Below are positions 16,513 to 25,446 of a DNA stretch of 64,000 nucleotides, piece after piece (within the stretch, counting starts at the first letter, position 1; each line of letters opens with the position of its first letter). The position numbers were made by a program, and so were the translations under genes. Origin of the DNA: Pseudosulfitobacter pseudonitzschiae (lineage in GTDB: Bacteria; Pseudomonadota; Alphaproteobacteria; Rhodobacterales; Rhodobacteraceae). The notes below the pieces were generated by a model. That model was not told the origin of the DNA. It saw only the letters and a list, made by a program, of their open reading frames with translations, and did no database searches. The DNA is taken from assembly GCF_002222635.1 (NCBI RefSeq), contig NZ_CP022415.1:310001-374000 (forward strand), written 5' to 3'.

Positions 16513-17046
16513 ATGTATATGACAGCTTATAAATTAACCGACGCGCTTGCGCGGTGGATGGCGTTGCTGGCGGGTCTGGTCCTGCTGGTGGTCGTCGTTC
16601 TGACCTGTGTGTCCATCGCCGGGCGGGCGTTGTTGCCCTTGAACATCGGGGTCGGCCCTATCAATGGCATCTACGATCTGACCGAAATCGGGGTAGGTGC
16701 AGCGATTTTCGGCTTTCTGCCGTGGTGCCAGTTGCAGCGCAGCCATGCTGCCGTTGATCTGTTCAAGCCGGTCTATGGAACCACGCTGAACCGGGTGCTG
16801 GACGTGATCGTCGATCTTGGCATGTTGGTGGCCGCCGCGCTGATCGCGTGGCGGCTGTATCTGGGAATGTTGGACAAGCTGCGCTACGGCGAGACGACAT
16901 TCATCATGCAATTGCCTGTCTGGTGGGGCTATGCCGCCTGCCTTGTGGGGGCGGCGGCCTTTGCCCATGTCGCCGTCTTTTGCGTGATCCGGTCCCTTCG
17001 CGGCCTGACCGGACGCCACGATCCAACCGAGGAATTTGCAGCATGA
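16513..17046 (+). CDS. TRAP transporter small membrane subunit (DctQ type)
   Basis: 177 residues with four hydrophobic segments at about 15-40, 50-75, 92-115 and 130-155, the DctQ layout. The segment FGFLPWCQLQRSHAAVDLF near residues 74-92 is characteristic: an acidic/basic loop before the third helix. The stop overlaps the ATG of the large subunit gene (ATGA). A second ATG two codons in could also be the start; no strong ribosome site distinguishes them. Confidence 0.88.
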   Translation: MYMTAYKLTDALARWMALLAGLVLLVVVVLTCVSIAGRALLPLNIGVGPINGIYDLTEIGVGAAIFGFLPWCQLQRSHAAVDLFKPVYGTTLNRVLDVIVDLGMLVAAALIAWRLYLGMLDKLRYGETTFIMQLPVWWGYAACLVGAAAFAHVAVFCVIRSLRGLTGRHDPTEEFAA

Positions 17047-18377
17047 GCAATTTTGAACTGGCGCTTTGGTCTTTCCCGGTGCTGCTGATCCTGATCTTTA
17101 TCCGCATCCCGATTGCGCTGGCGATGCTAGCCGTGGGTTTTGGCGGGTCATATCTGGTGATCGGCTCGCCGATGATGATGATGAACCAGCTCAAAACGCT
17201 GACCTATGGCACCTTCTCGAACTACTCGTACTCGATCATTCCGCTGTTTTTGCTGATGGGGCAGTTTGCCACCCTTTCTGGCATGTCGGCCTCGTTGTTT
17301 CGTGCCGCTGAAAGTTTTCTTGGGCATCGTCGCGGAGGCGTGGCGATGTCGGCCATCGGCGCCTGTGCAGGTTTTGGGGCGATTTGCGGGTCGTCGCTGG
17401 CAACCGCGGCGACGATGGGGCAGGTGGCCTTGCCTGAAATGCGCCGCTATGGCTATCCCGGCTCTCTGTCGACTGGCGCGCTGGCAGCTGGCGGGACATT
17501 GGGCATTTTGATCCCGCCTTCGGTGATCTTGGTGATCTATGCTATTCTGGCCGAGCAAAACATCGAAAAGCTGTTCATCGCGGCCCTGATCCCCGGCATA
17601 CTGGCGGCTGCGGGTTATATGATGGCAATATCAATCTGGGTGCGCGTGTCGCCCAACTCTGCCGCTGTGCGTCCGCGCGTGCCGTGGTCGGAACGGATGG
17701 TGGCGCTGGGCAAGGTCTGGCCGGTTCTGACGATCTTTCTGGTGGTCGTGGGGGGCATCTACCTGGGCGTCTTCACCCCGACCGAAGCTGCGGCCGTCGG
17801 TGCGGCGGGCACCGGATTGATCAGCGTCGCATCTGGCCAGATGTCGTGGGACAAGCTCAAGCAGGCGATCTTGTCCACGGCATCGTCCACCGCGATGATC
17901 TTTCTGATCATCCTCGGGGCGGGGCTCTACAACAGCTTTTTGGCGCTGACGCAGCTTCCGCAGTCGTCATCGGCATGGGTTGCAGAGCAGGGGTTGAACC
18001 CGTGGCTGGTGCTGACCGCGGTGCTGGTGATGTATCTTGTCTTTGGCTGCATCATGGATTCGCTGTCGATGGTGCTGCTGACGGTGCCAATCATCTATCC
18101 GATCATGGTGGTGCTGGATTTCGGCATGTCACCCAGCGACTTTGGCCTGTGGTTCGGTATCCTGGTGCTGATCGTGGTCGAGGTGGGACTGATCACGCCA
18201 CCAGTGGGTATGAACCTGTTCATCATCAATTCGATGGCGCGTGATGTTCCCATCGGTCAGACCTATCGCGGGGCGATGCCCTTTGTGCTGACAGATATGA
18301 TCCGCGTGGTGATCCTGACCGCGTTTCCGGCGGTGACCTTGTCGCTGGTCTGGCTGATTGACTATCTGGTGCCATAG
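17043..18377 (+). CDS. TRAP transporter large permease (DctM type)
   Basis: 444 residues counted from the ATG overlapping the dctQ stop; a longer reading frame upstream lies inside dctQ and is a shadow. About 12 transmembrane segments. The conserved repeats GSSLATAATMGQVALPEM (about 119-136) and TGALAAGGTLGILIPPSV (about 144-161) are DctM signatures, as are the C-terminal EVGLITPPVGMNLF (about 379-392) residues. It forms the Na+- or H+-driven channel with DctQ and ends just before a bidirectional terminator. Confidence 0.92.
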   Translation: MSNFELALWSFPVLLILIFIRIPIALAMLAVGFGGSYLVIGSPMMMMNQLKTLTYGTFSNYSYSIIPLFLLMGQFATLSGMSASLFRAAESFLGHRRGGVAMSAIGACAGFGAICGSSLATAATMGQVALPEMRRYGYPGSLSTGALAAGGTLGILIPPSVILVIYAILAEQNIEKLFIAALIPGILAAAGYMMAISIWVRVSPNSAAVRPRVPWSERMVALGKVWPVLTIFLVVVGGIYLGVFTPTEAAAVGAAGTGLISVASGQMSWDKLKQAILSTASSTAMIFLIILGAGLYNSFLALTQLPQSSSAWVAEQGLNPWLVLTAVLVMYLVFGCIMDSLSMVLLTVPIIYPIMVVLDFGMSPSDFGLWFGILVLIVVEVGLITPPVGMNLFIINSMARDVPIGQTYRGAMPFVLTDMIRVVILTAFPAVTLSLVWLIDYLVP

Positions 18378-18399
18378 GGCCGCGCATTTTCAAACGCAA

Positions 18400-18426
18400 A
18401 ACGCCGCGCAGATGAAGCGCGGCGTT
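18400..18426. terminator. Bidirectional intrinsic terminator
   Basis: A 10-bp perfect stem AACGCCGCGC (18400-18409) / GCGCGGCGTT (18417-18426) closes a 7-base loop. It is followed by TTCTTGTT on the plus strand and TTTTGCGTTT on the minus strand. It sits between the convergent dctM and CoA-ligase genes and can serve both. Confidence 0.8.
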
Positions 18427-18445
18427 CTTGTTATGAACCTGTGTT

Positions 18446-20215
18446 TCAGGCGATGAAAATGCCCTCGCCACCCGCATAAAGCCGTTCAACCAGCGCAGTG
18501 CGCCCCACCCGCAAGGCGCGTTGGTTAAGCGACCCTTTTTCGGTGATCTCGCCACGGTCGAGACTGGGCGGTTCGTCCAGCACCACGGCACGGCGCACAC
18601 GGCTGGCCGATCCGGTGGCATTGGCGGCAGCCGCACTCAGCTTTTCCTGCAATTGTGCAGCCAGCGTATCTGCATCCATCGCCGCCGCAGCTTCGGACAG
18701 CCACAACAACGCACCCAGTTGCGCCTGATCTTCACCGACGATCACCGCGTCGCGGATCAACCCGTCCATCGCATCCACCAAACTGGCCCGCACAGCGCCC
18801 ACGGCAACCCAAGTACCGGTCGTCAGTTTGAAATTCTCTGCCAGCCGACCGTCGAAAAAGAACCCTTTGGAAAAGTCGTCGGGATCAGCAGGGCGCAGGG
18901 CGTCACCAAAGCAGTAGAAGCCTTCTTCGTCAAAGACCTCTGCGGTTTTAGCAGCGTCACCAAAGTAACCCGGCATGATATTGGGGCCTTTGACCCGCGC
19001 CTCGAGCTTGCCGGAGTTTGGCACCAGTTTCAGGGTCATGCCGCGCGCAGGCACGCCGATGTTTCCAGACTGGTCCTGCAAATCGGTGATCGCAAGCGCA
19101 AAGGGCGAAGTTTCGGTGGCCCCCAACCCCGTTGCCAACAGAACGTCGCGGCCTGTCACCTTGCGGCCCAATGCCGACAGACGGTCCCATGTCCGCTGCG
19201 ACATGCTGGCGCCAGCATAGAACAACATGCCAAGCTTGGAAAAAAAGGTGCGCGCCATCTCGGGGTCGGTCTCAAGTTCATCAATCAGCATGTCGTAGCC
19301 GACCGGCACGTTGAAGTACCACGTACACGAGATTTCACGCAGATTGCGCAGGGTGTCCGCGAATTTGCCCGGTACGGGGCGGCCATCGTCGATGTAATAG
19401 GTGCCCCCATTGGTCAGGACCAGATAGCTGACCTTGTTGCCCGCCGCCGTGTGGTTCCAGGGTGCCCAGTCCAGCACCACGGGGGGCTGGTCTGTCAAAA
19501 AGCGGTAGCAATCGCGGATCATCGCCTGACTGGCCGCGATCATCGCGTTGGTGTTGATCACTGCCTTTGGCGATCCGGTCGAGCCTGAGGTGAACAGATA
19601 TTTTGCCACTGTCTGGGGTGTCAGGGCGGCGCGGGCCTCGGTGGCACCTGCGGGGTGATACTCCAGCAGCGCGTCGAACGACACTGCGCCGTCCGCGACA
19701 TTGCGCGCGTTGATCACCGCACGGTCGTCAGCTGAAATTGCCGCGACAGCTTTGGCATAGGCCGCCCCGTCATCGGCAAAGATGGCTCCGGGGTTCAGCA
19801 AGGCCGCGATATCCTTGATTTTACTGTGATCCTCGGAGACCAGGGAATAGGCCGTGGCCAAAGGTGCGTAGGGTACGCCCACATAGATCGCGGCCATCCC
19901 CAACAAGGCATGTTCAAGACTATTCTCGGATAGGATCAGCAAGGGCCGGTCCGGCCCCAGACCAAGGTCCAGCAGCGCCGCACCCAGCCTGCGAACCATG
20001 TCCTGTGCCAGCACATAAGAGATCTCGCGCCACTCGCCGCTTTCGTTGCGGCGCGCGATCCATGTGCGTTCAGGTGCTACGGACGCCCAGTGATCCAGAT
20101 AGTCGGCCAACACCTGCGGATGCTCTTCCAGAGCCTCTTGTTGGCGCATCAGTACGCTGCCGTCGGGGCGGGTTTCATAGTCGAAGGTCGGGGCCCAAAA
20201 GCGGGGCTGTTCCAC
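18446..20215 (-). CDS. Feruloyl-CoA synthase-like AMP-forming acyl-CoA ligase
   Basis: 589 residues from a GTG that has AAGGAG eight bases upstream (overlapping the SDR stop); the longer frame starts inside the SDR gene. AMP-binding motifs are YLFTSGSTGSPKAVINT (about 205-221), GLGATETSPFA (about 364-374) and FDGRLAENFKLTTGTWV (about 460-476). The long form with ENFKL-(T/S)-(T/S)-GTWV matches the feruloyl-CoA synthase subgroup (from memory). It would activate a hydroxycinnamate-type acid to its CoA ester. It is co-directional with the SDR and MarR genes, and its TRAP importer and crotonase are encoded convergently next door. Confidence 0.85.
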   Translation of the reverse strand: MEQPRFWAPTFDYETRPDGSVLMRQQEALEEHPQVLADYLDHWASVAPERTWIARRNESGEWREISYVLAQDMVRRLGAALLDLGLGPDRPLLILSENSLEHALLGMAAIYVGVPYAPLATAYSLVSEDHSKIKDIAALLNPGAIFADDGAAYAKAVAAISADDRAVINARNVADGAVSFDALLEYHPAGATEARAALTPQTVAKYLFTSGSTGSPKAVINTNAMIAASQAMIRDCYRFLTDQPPVVLDWAPWNHTAAGNKVSYLVLTNGGTYYIDDGRPVPGKFADTLRNLREISCTWYFNVPVGYDMLIDELETDPEMARTFFSKLGMLFYAGASMSQRTWDRLSALGRKVTGRDVLLATGLGATETSPFALAITDLQDQSGNIGVPARGMTLKLVPNSGKLEARVKGPNIMPGYFGDAAKTAEVFDEEGFYCFGDALRPADPDDFSKGFFFDGRLAENFKLTTGTWVAVGAVRASLVDAMDGLIRDAVIVGEDQAQLGALLWLSEAAAAMDADTLAAQLQEKLSAAAANATGSASRVRRAVVLDEPPSLDRGEITEKGSLNQRALRVGRTALVERLYAGGEGIFIA

Positions 20216-20226
20216 GGTCGGGCTCC

Positions 20227-20994
20227 TTACCGTGGTGCCATACGGATCGCACCATCCAGACGGATGACCTCGCCGTTCAGCATCGGATTGTCGACGATGT
20301 GGCATGCCAGTTTGGCATACTCCGACGGATGACCCAGACGCGATGGGAACGGCACCTGTTTGCCCAGCGAATCCTGCACGTCCTGCGGCAGACCTTCCAG
20401 TAGTGGCGTCAGGAACAGCCCCGGTGCGATGGTGCAGACGCGCACGCCCTTGTCCGCCAGATCGCGGGCCATCGGCAGGGTCATGCCCACGATGCCGCCC
20501 TTGGACGCGGCATAGGCCACTTGACCGATTTGCCCGTCGTAGGCGGCTACCGAAGCCGTGTTGATAATCACGCCGCGCGCGCCATCAGGGGCGGCAGGCT
20601 CGGCTGCGACCATGCGGACCGCGACCTGGCTGGCACAGTTGAACGAGCCGATCAGGTTGACGCGGATGGTTTTGTCGAACATCGCGGGATCGTGGGCCGC
20701 GCCGCGCGATACGGTCTTGGCTGCAGGGCCGATGCCTGCGCAGTTCACCAGAACGCGCGGTGTGCCCAACCGTGCCTCGACGGCGTCCAGACCTGCGGTG
20801 ACGCTGGCCGGATCGGACACATCCACACTGTGGAACATGCCGCCCAACTCGGTGGCCAATGCGTCACCGGCCTCCTTGTTCAAATCGAACAGGGCGACCT
20901 TCATGCCGGTTTCAGCCAATGCACGCGCAGTGGCCGCCCCCAAACCCGAAGCGCCGCCAGTCACAATCGCAACGCTGTCTTTCCAAATACTCAT
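20227..20994 (-). CDS. Short-chain dehydrogenase, 3-hydroxyacyl-CoA dehydrogenase (HSD10) type
   Basis: 255 residues. The cofactor motif is [16 protein letters not shown] (about 10-25, TGxxxGxG), with Asp at the end of strand 2 (FDLN) favouring NAD. The catalytic set is Ser in [10 protein letters not shown] (about 157) and YAASKGG (about 170, YxxxK). The [13 protein letters not shown] insertion and the C-terminal [14 protein letters not shown] are typical of HSD17B10-like 3-hydroxyacyl-CoA dehydrogenases. It would oxidise the 3-hydroxyacyl-CoA formed by a hydratase. It lies between the CoA ligase and marR with only 4 bases to marR. Confidence 0.87.
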   Translation of the reverse strand: MSIWKDSVAIVTGGASGLGAATARALAETGMKVALFDLNKEAGDALATELGGMFHSVDVSDPASVTAGLDAVEARLGTPRVLVNCAGIGPAAKTVSRGAAHDPAMFDKTIRVNLIGSFNCASQVAVRMVAAEPAAPDGARGVIINTASVAAYDGQIGQVAYAASKGGIVGMTLPMARDLADKGVRVCTIAPGLFLTPLLEGLPQDVQDSLGKQVPFPSRLGHPSEYAKLACHIVDNPMLNGEVIRLDGAIRMAPR

Positions 20995-20998
20995 GTGA

Positions 20999-21469
20999 TC
21001 ACTCTCCCTTTTCCCTGATCTTTTTCAACAAGTGCACAAGCTGTTCACGCTCCTCGGTGTTCAGCATGTGTAAAACTCTGTTTTCGTGGTCGTGGACCAA
21101 CTCAAGCGCAACCTCATAGGCCTGCACGCCTGCCTCTGTCGGTGACAGTGCCTGAATGCGCCGGTCTTGCGGCACGGCCACACGACGCAGGTATCCGCGC
21201 CCTTCCAATTCGTCGACAATGGCCACCAGCCCCGACCGTTCTATCCCCAGTCGCCGCGCCAGATCGCTTTGGGTCAGGTTCGGTGTCTCGACCACAAAGG
21301 TCAGCGCCGAAAACACACGCGGGCTTAGCCCGTGGTCGCCCATCACGGAACGGTAGTCACTTTGCAAGACCACATAGGCCCGCTTGAGGTTGTATCCCAC
21401 CAGCGATTCCAGTGCCATTTCGGACTGGCCCGCCTCGGTCGTGCGGGCTTTTCGTTGGCTGCGTGTCAT
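20999..21469 (-). CDS. MarR-family regulator of the CoA-ligase operon
   Basis: 156 residues with the winged helix [20 protein letters not shown] (about 76-95) and wing [16 protein letters not shown] (about 105-120), the MarR DRR signature. It is first in the unit marR-SDR-ligase, and a perfect palindrome (21498-21514) lies about 30 bases upstream between it and the divergent DUF3237 gene. In other bacteria MarR proteins (FerR/FerC-type) repress hydroxycinnamate genes and respond to the CoA ester; the same logic is plausible here. Confidence 0.87.
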   Translation of the reverse strand: MTRSQRKARTTEAGQSEMALESLVGYNLKRAYVVLQSDYRSVMGDHGLSPRVFSALTFVVETPNLTQSDLARRLGIERSGLVAIVDELEGRGYLRRVAVPQDRRIQALSPTEAGVQAYEVALELVHDHENRVLHMLNTEEREQLVHLLKKIREKGE

Positions 21470-21497
21470 GACATCCTTACCTCATGGGGTCGTGGAA

Positions 21498-21514
21498 CTG
21501 TCCACTGTGGACAG
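21498..21514. promoter_or_regulatory. Perfect palindrome, candidate MarR operator
   Basis: CTGTCCAC-T-GTGGACAG is an exact 8-bp inverted repeat about one base. It lies between the divergent marR (start 21469) and DUF3237 (start 21567) genes, the usual place for a dual operator. Binding by the neighbouring MarR is inferred. Confidence 0.65.
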
Positions 21515-21566
21515 CAGCACGATCGTTTACTAGGTTAACAATTATCGAATGCGAGAGGCCCTGTCT

Positions 21567-22031
21567 ATGAAATTACTGAAACCGACGCTGGAACATGTTT
21601 GCACGCTGGGCGTGGAGCTGGGTTCGATCCGCGAGTTGGGTCAGGGTCGGGCAGGGGCGCGGCGGATTATTCCGATCATTGGCGGTACTGTTTCGGGGCC
21701 GCAGCTGAATGGCAAGATCATGAACGTCGGAGCTGACTGGCAGACTGTTTTCGACAGTGGCATGGCCGAACTTGATACACGCTATGCGATGGAAACTGAT
21801 GATGGTGCGGTGATCGAGATTATCAACTATGGGTATCGCGATGGGGCACCCGAAGTTCTGGCCGCTCTTGGTCGGGGCGAGCCTGTGCCGCCCGAAGACT
21901 ACTATATGCGCACCCATGCGCGGCTGGAAACGGGCGATGCGCGGTATGAGTGGGTGAACCGCACGTTGTTCGTGGGAACCGGCGCGCGCAACAAATCTTC
22001 GGTCAAGGTCGAGTTGTACGCGCTGCGCTAA
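21567..22031 (+). CDS. DUF3237 family protein
   Basis: 154 residues from the ATG that has GAGAGG upstream; an in-frame ATG 18 bases earlier is less well placed. The protein begins LKPTLEHVCTLGVELG and contains GARRIIPIIGGTVSGP (about 29-44) and YYMRTHARLETGDARYEWVN (about 112-131), which I recognise as DUF3237. It is an all-beta, probably cytoplasmic protein of unknown reaction. Members are often found beside aromatic or CoA-ester catabolism genes. It is divergent from marR and shares the palindromic control region. Confidence 0.8.
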   Translation: MKLLKPTLEHVCTLGVELGSIRELGQGRAGARRIIPIIGGTVSGPQLNGKIMNVGADWQTVFDSGMAELDTRYAMETDDGAVIEIINYGYRDGAPEVLAALGRGEPVPPEDYYMRTHARLETGDARYEWVNRTLFVGTGARNKSSVKVELYALR

Positions 22032-22037
22032 GGCAAA

Positions 22038-22556
22038 TCACTCGTGGATTTCGTCAGGGGTCACACCCCAAAGCCGTGATTTGGGGGCCCAGCCACGATA
22101 GCCGCCTGCCGTCAGCCAGCACCATTCGGGGACACATTCGCCCAGCCGCGCGATCACACCGTTTTCCAATACCGCTGCGGTGGGTGCCTCGGGGTCGGGG
22201 CGGCTGTGTAGGGCCATCATGTCCTGTTCGACGATCACGGTGCGTGTGCCTGACAGTAGCGAATAATGCACCCAGCCTCCCAGCCCGTCGCGGTCTTCGA
22301 CGCGACGCCAGTGGCCGTGCTCAGCGGTGATCTGCAAAGGCATATCGCGGCGTTTGAACACCCAGTCGATCCGGTGCGTCAGCGACGGTCCGCGCCGCAC
22401 GTTGCCTTCGGCGGCTTTCATCGAAACAAAGCGGGGCAGGGGCAGGTTTGTCACCTGTCCTTTGTCTGCTGCCTGTGCGCTGCCAATGGTGCCCAGTTGC
22501 AGCGCGAATGCCGCACAGACCACACCCGTTTGAATTCTTTTCAGGAATCCTGCCAT
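22038..22556 (-). CDS. Secreted SH3-domain protein
   Basis: 172 residues from an ATG with GAGG just upstream; the longer frame runs into the divergent promoter region. A signal peptide of about 29 residues ends GSAQA-ADK. Two bacterial SH3 repeats follow: NVRRGPSLTHRIDWVFKRRD (about 50-69) with GGWVHYSLLSG, and LHSRPDPEAPTAAVLE with GYRGWAPKSRLWGV near the end. Two Cys (ECVPEWCW) may form a disulfide. Such DUF1058/SH3_4-type proteins are periplasmic and thought to bind peptidoglycan. It is divergent from the reductase gene at 22655. Confidence 0.8.
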   Translation of the reverse strand: MAGFLKRIQTGVVCAAFALQLGTIGSAQAADKGQVTNLPLPRFVSMKAAEGNVRRGPSLTHRIDWVFKRRDMPLQITAEHGHWRRVEDRDGLGGWVHYSLLSGTRTVIVEQDMMALHSRPDPEAPTAAVLENGVIARLGECVPEWCWLTAGGYRGWAPKSRLWGVTPDEIHE

Positions 22557-22654
22557 AGCTGCCTCATATAGTGGGCGCGGGTTCTTGTGCCTCGCGCTCT
22601 CATCGGCCACCATAGCGCGGCGCGATACTGTGCGCCAAGTCCGGGAGGTGCCGA

Positions 22655-23641
22655 ATGGCAAAGGAACGTCTGAGTGTTGTCGTTACGCGACGGTTGCCCG
22701 AAGCGGTCGAAGCACGGCTGAGCGAATTATTCGATACCACCTTGCGCGAGGACGACACGCCTATGACGCGTGAGGAATTGTCCAAGGCTATGAAAACGAC
22801 GGACGTTCTGGTGCCGACGATTACCGACCAGATTGACGCCGCGATGATCGCGCAAGCCGGTGACAGGCTGAAACTGATCGCGAATTATGGTGCGGGGGTG
22901 GACAATATTGATGTCGCCACGGCCCGCCAACGCGGCGTGCTGGTGTCAAACACCCCCGGAGTGTTGACCGATGATACCGCCGATATGACGATGGGGCTGA
23001 TTCTGGCCGTGACGCGCCGGATGCCCGAAGGGCTGGCTGCCATGCAATCGGGTACATGGCAGGGCTGGGCACCGACCGCTTTTCTGGGCGGACGTATCGC
23101 CGGCCGCCGTCTGGGAATTCTGGGTATGGGGCGCATCGGTCAGGCTGTGGCCCGCCGTGCCGCTGCTTTTGGCATGCAGGTGCATTACCACAACCGCCGC
23201 CGCCTGCGCACCGAGATCGAAGAGGCCCTGCAAGCGACCTATTGGGACAGTCTGGACCAGATGGTGGCCCGCATGGATGTGCTGTGCGTCAACTGTCCGT
23301 CGACGCCATCGACATTCCATCTGATGAACGCGCGCCGGTTGAAGCTGATGAAGCCCGATGCGGTTCTGGTGAACACATCGCGTGGCGAAGTGGTGGACGA
23401 GAACGCACTGACGCGCATGCTGCGGTCGGGGGACATCGCCGGTGCGGGGCTGGACGTCTACGAGAATGGCACCGACATCAACCCGCGCCTGCGCGAACTG
23501 CCCAATGTGGTGTTGCTGCCGCATATGGGGTCGGCCACGCGGGAAAGCCGGTTGGAGATGGGCGAGAAGGTGATCATCAATATCAAAACCTTCGACGACG
23601 GTCATCGCCCGCCGGATCAGGTTGTGCCGTCCATGCTTTGA
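22655..23641 (+). CDS. D-2-hydroxyacid dehydrogenase, glyoxylate/hydroxypyruvate reductase type
   Basis: 328 residues with GGAGGTG before the ATG. Family signatures are NYGAGVDNIDV (about 75-85), the NAD(P) motif LGILGMGRIGQAVARRA (about 151-167), NRRRLRTEIE after strand 2 suggesting NADPH preference, VNTSRGEVVDE (about 241-251), GAGLDVYENG (about 266-275) and the catalytic His in LLPHMGSAT (about 289-297). It reduces glyoxylate or hydroxypyruvate, and the similarity suggests the GyaR/GhrB group. It heads a unit with gamma-glutamyltransferase (20-base gap) and a D-lactate-dehydrogenase-like gene. Confidence 0.88.
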   Translation: MAKERLSVVVTRRLPEAVEARLSELFDTTLREDDTPMTREELSKAMKTTDVLVPTITDQIDAAMIAQAGDRLKLIANYGAGVDNIDVATARQRGVLVSNTPGVLTDDTADMTMGLILAVTRRMPEGLAAMQSGTWQGWAPTAFLGGRIAGRRLGILGMGRIGQAVARRAAAFGMQVHYHNRRRLRTEIEEALQATYWDSLDQMVARMDVLCVNCPSTPSTFHLMNARRLKLMKPDAVLVNTSRGEVVDENALTRMLRSGDIAGAGLDVYENGTDINPRLRELPNVVLLPHMGSATRESRLEMGEKVIINIKTFDDGHRPPDQVVPSML

Positions 23642-23661
23642 GCCATTTGAGGGAGGATGTG

Positions 23662-25440
23662 ATGCGTAAGACACTGACATTGATTGCCGCGTTGGCGGCG
23701 GGGTCTGCTGTGGCCCAACAGGCCGCTGATGCGGTTCAGCCCGAAGCCACGACAACGGGTGGCTTTGCCGCGATGTCGCGGCAGGTTGCAGTCGCACTGA
23801 AAGCCAAGGATGACGGCCTGCCCGTTACGGGCCAGACGTGGATGGTAGCCGCAGCAAATCCCCACGCAGTGCAGGCGGGTGCGGATGTGCTGGCCGCAGG
23901 TGGCACCGCGGCGGATGCGCTGGTGGCGGTCCAAGCGGTGCTGGGTCTGGTCGAGCCGCAAAGCTCGGGTCTGGGCGGTGGGGCGTTTCTGGTGTGGTAC
24001 GATGCTGACAGTGACGCGCTGACCACGCTGGGCGGGCGGGAAACCGCCCCTCTGGCGGCCACGCCCACGCGGTTTCAGGATGCAAATGGCGAACCACTAA
24101 AGTTTTATGATGCCGTCGTGGGCGGGCTGTCTGTCGGCGTGCCCGGAACGCCCGCACTGCTGGCCACGGCGCAGGCGAAATGGGGCACCGGCGACTGGGC
24201 CGACCTGTTGCAGCCCGCGATTGCGCTGGCTCAGGGCGGCTTTGACGTTTCGCCGCGTCTGGCCGGTCTGGTGGCCGCCGATGCCGACCGTCTGGCACAG
24301 TTCGAGACGACGGCCAGCTATTTCCTGCCGGACGGGCAGCCGGTGCAAGCAGGCCAGCGCCTGACCAATGTGGCCTATGCCGATACGCTGTTGGCGTTGG
24401 CGGCGGACCCCGATGCCTTTTACACCGGTGCCATTGCCCAAGACATTGTAGACACGGTGAACGCTGCGGTGCCTTCGGGCGGCTTGCTGACGACGCTGGA
24501 TTTCAGCCTCTATACCACCCGCGAACGCGCGGCTGTCTGCGCGCCGTTTCAGGACCACGAGGTTTGTGGCATGGGACCGCCGTCTTCTGGTGCGCTGACG
24601 GTGGGGCAGATATTGGGGATGCTCGACCATTACGATCTGGCGGCGCTTGGCCCTGCGGACCCTCAGGCGTGGCGGTTGATTGGCGATGCCTCGCGTTTGG
24701 CTTTTGCTGATCGGGGCCGCTATATGGCGGACAGTGATTTTGTGCCGATGCCCACCAAAGGGCTGGTCGATCCGGCCTATCTGGCGGAGCGGGCCAAGCT
24801 GCTGGCGGGCGATGATGCGCTGCCCGAAGTTAGCCCCGGCAATCCCGAGTGGGATCATGCGATGATCTGGGCAGATGACGAAAGCATCGAACTGCCCTCG
24901 ACCTCGCATATCTCGATCGTGGACAGCTTTGGCAATGTGGCGTCGATGACGACGACCATCGAAAACGGGTTCGGGTCGCGGTTGATGGTGCGGGGCTTTT
25001 TACTGAACAACGAGCTGACCGATTTCAGCTTTCGCACCCACAGCGATGGCGTGCCGATCGCCAACCGGCTGGAGCCGGGCAAGCGGCCACGGTCGTCGAT
25101 GGCACCGACCATCGTGATGAAGGATGGTGCACCCGTGCTGGCCATCGGCAGCCCCGGCGGCAGTCGCATCATTGGCTATGTGGCGCAGGCGATCATCGCG
25201 CATCTGGCTTGGGGTATGGATGTGCAGCAGGCGGTGGCGATGCCCCATGCGGTGAACCGCTTTGGTGCCTATGACCTCGAGGCGGATACCACCGCCGCCG
25301 AGTTGCAAGGGCCACTGGGCGAGATGGGTTTTGACGTGGGCACGCGGGAACTGAATTCGGGCCTGCATGCAATTGCAATTGGCGATGGCCTGACGGGTGG
25401 CGCCGATCCGCGCCGCGAAGGCATCGCACTGGGAGACTAA
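23662..25440 (+). CDS. ggt: Gamma-glutamyltransferase
   Basis: 592 residues from an ATG preceded by GGGAGGATGT; the much longer frame starts inside the reductase gene. A signal peptide ends near AGSAVAQ. The family pattern is clear: VLAAGGTAADALVAVQ, PQSSGLGGGAFLVWYD (about 97-112), GPPSSGALTVGQILGML (about 303-319), the autoprocessing/catalytic Thr in STSHISIVD (about 413-421) and SPGGSRIIGYVAQ (about 497-509). It is a periplasmic enzyme that removes glutamate from glutathione and gamma-glutamyl compounds. Interestingly the window starts with another gamma-glutamyl system, though 22 kb away. Confidence 0.92.
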   Translation: MRKTLTLIAALAAGSAVAQQAADAVQPEATTTGGFAAMSRQVAVALKAKDDGLPVTGQTWMVAAANPHAVQAGADVLAAGGTAADALVAVQAVLGLVEPQSSGLGGGAFLVWYDADSDALTTLGGRETAPLAATPTRFQDANGEPLKFYDAVVGGLSVGVPGTPALLATAQAKWGTGDWADLLQPAIALAQGGFDVSPRLAGLVAADADRLAQFETTASYFLPDGQPVQAGQRLTNVAYADTLLALAADPDAFYTGAIAQDIVDTVNAAVPSGGLLTTLDFSLYTTRERAAVCAPFQDHEVCGMGPPSSGALTVGQILGMLDHYDLAALGPADPQAWRLIGDASRLAFADRGRYMADSDFVPMPTKGLVDPAYLAERAKLLAGDDALPEVSPGNPEWDHAMIWADDESIELPSTSHISIVDSFGNVASMTTTIENGFGSRLMVRGFLLNNELTDFSFRTHSDGVPIANRLEPGKRPRSSMAPTIVMKDGAPVLAIGSPGGSRIIGYVAQAIIAHLAWGMDVQQAVAMPHAVNRFGAYDLEADTTAAELQGPLGEMGFDVGTRELNSGLHAIAIGDGLTGGADPRREGIALGD

Positions 25441-25446
25441 AACACT

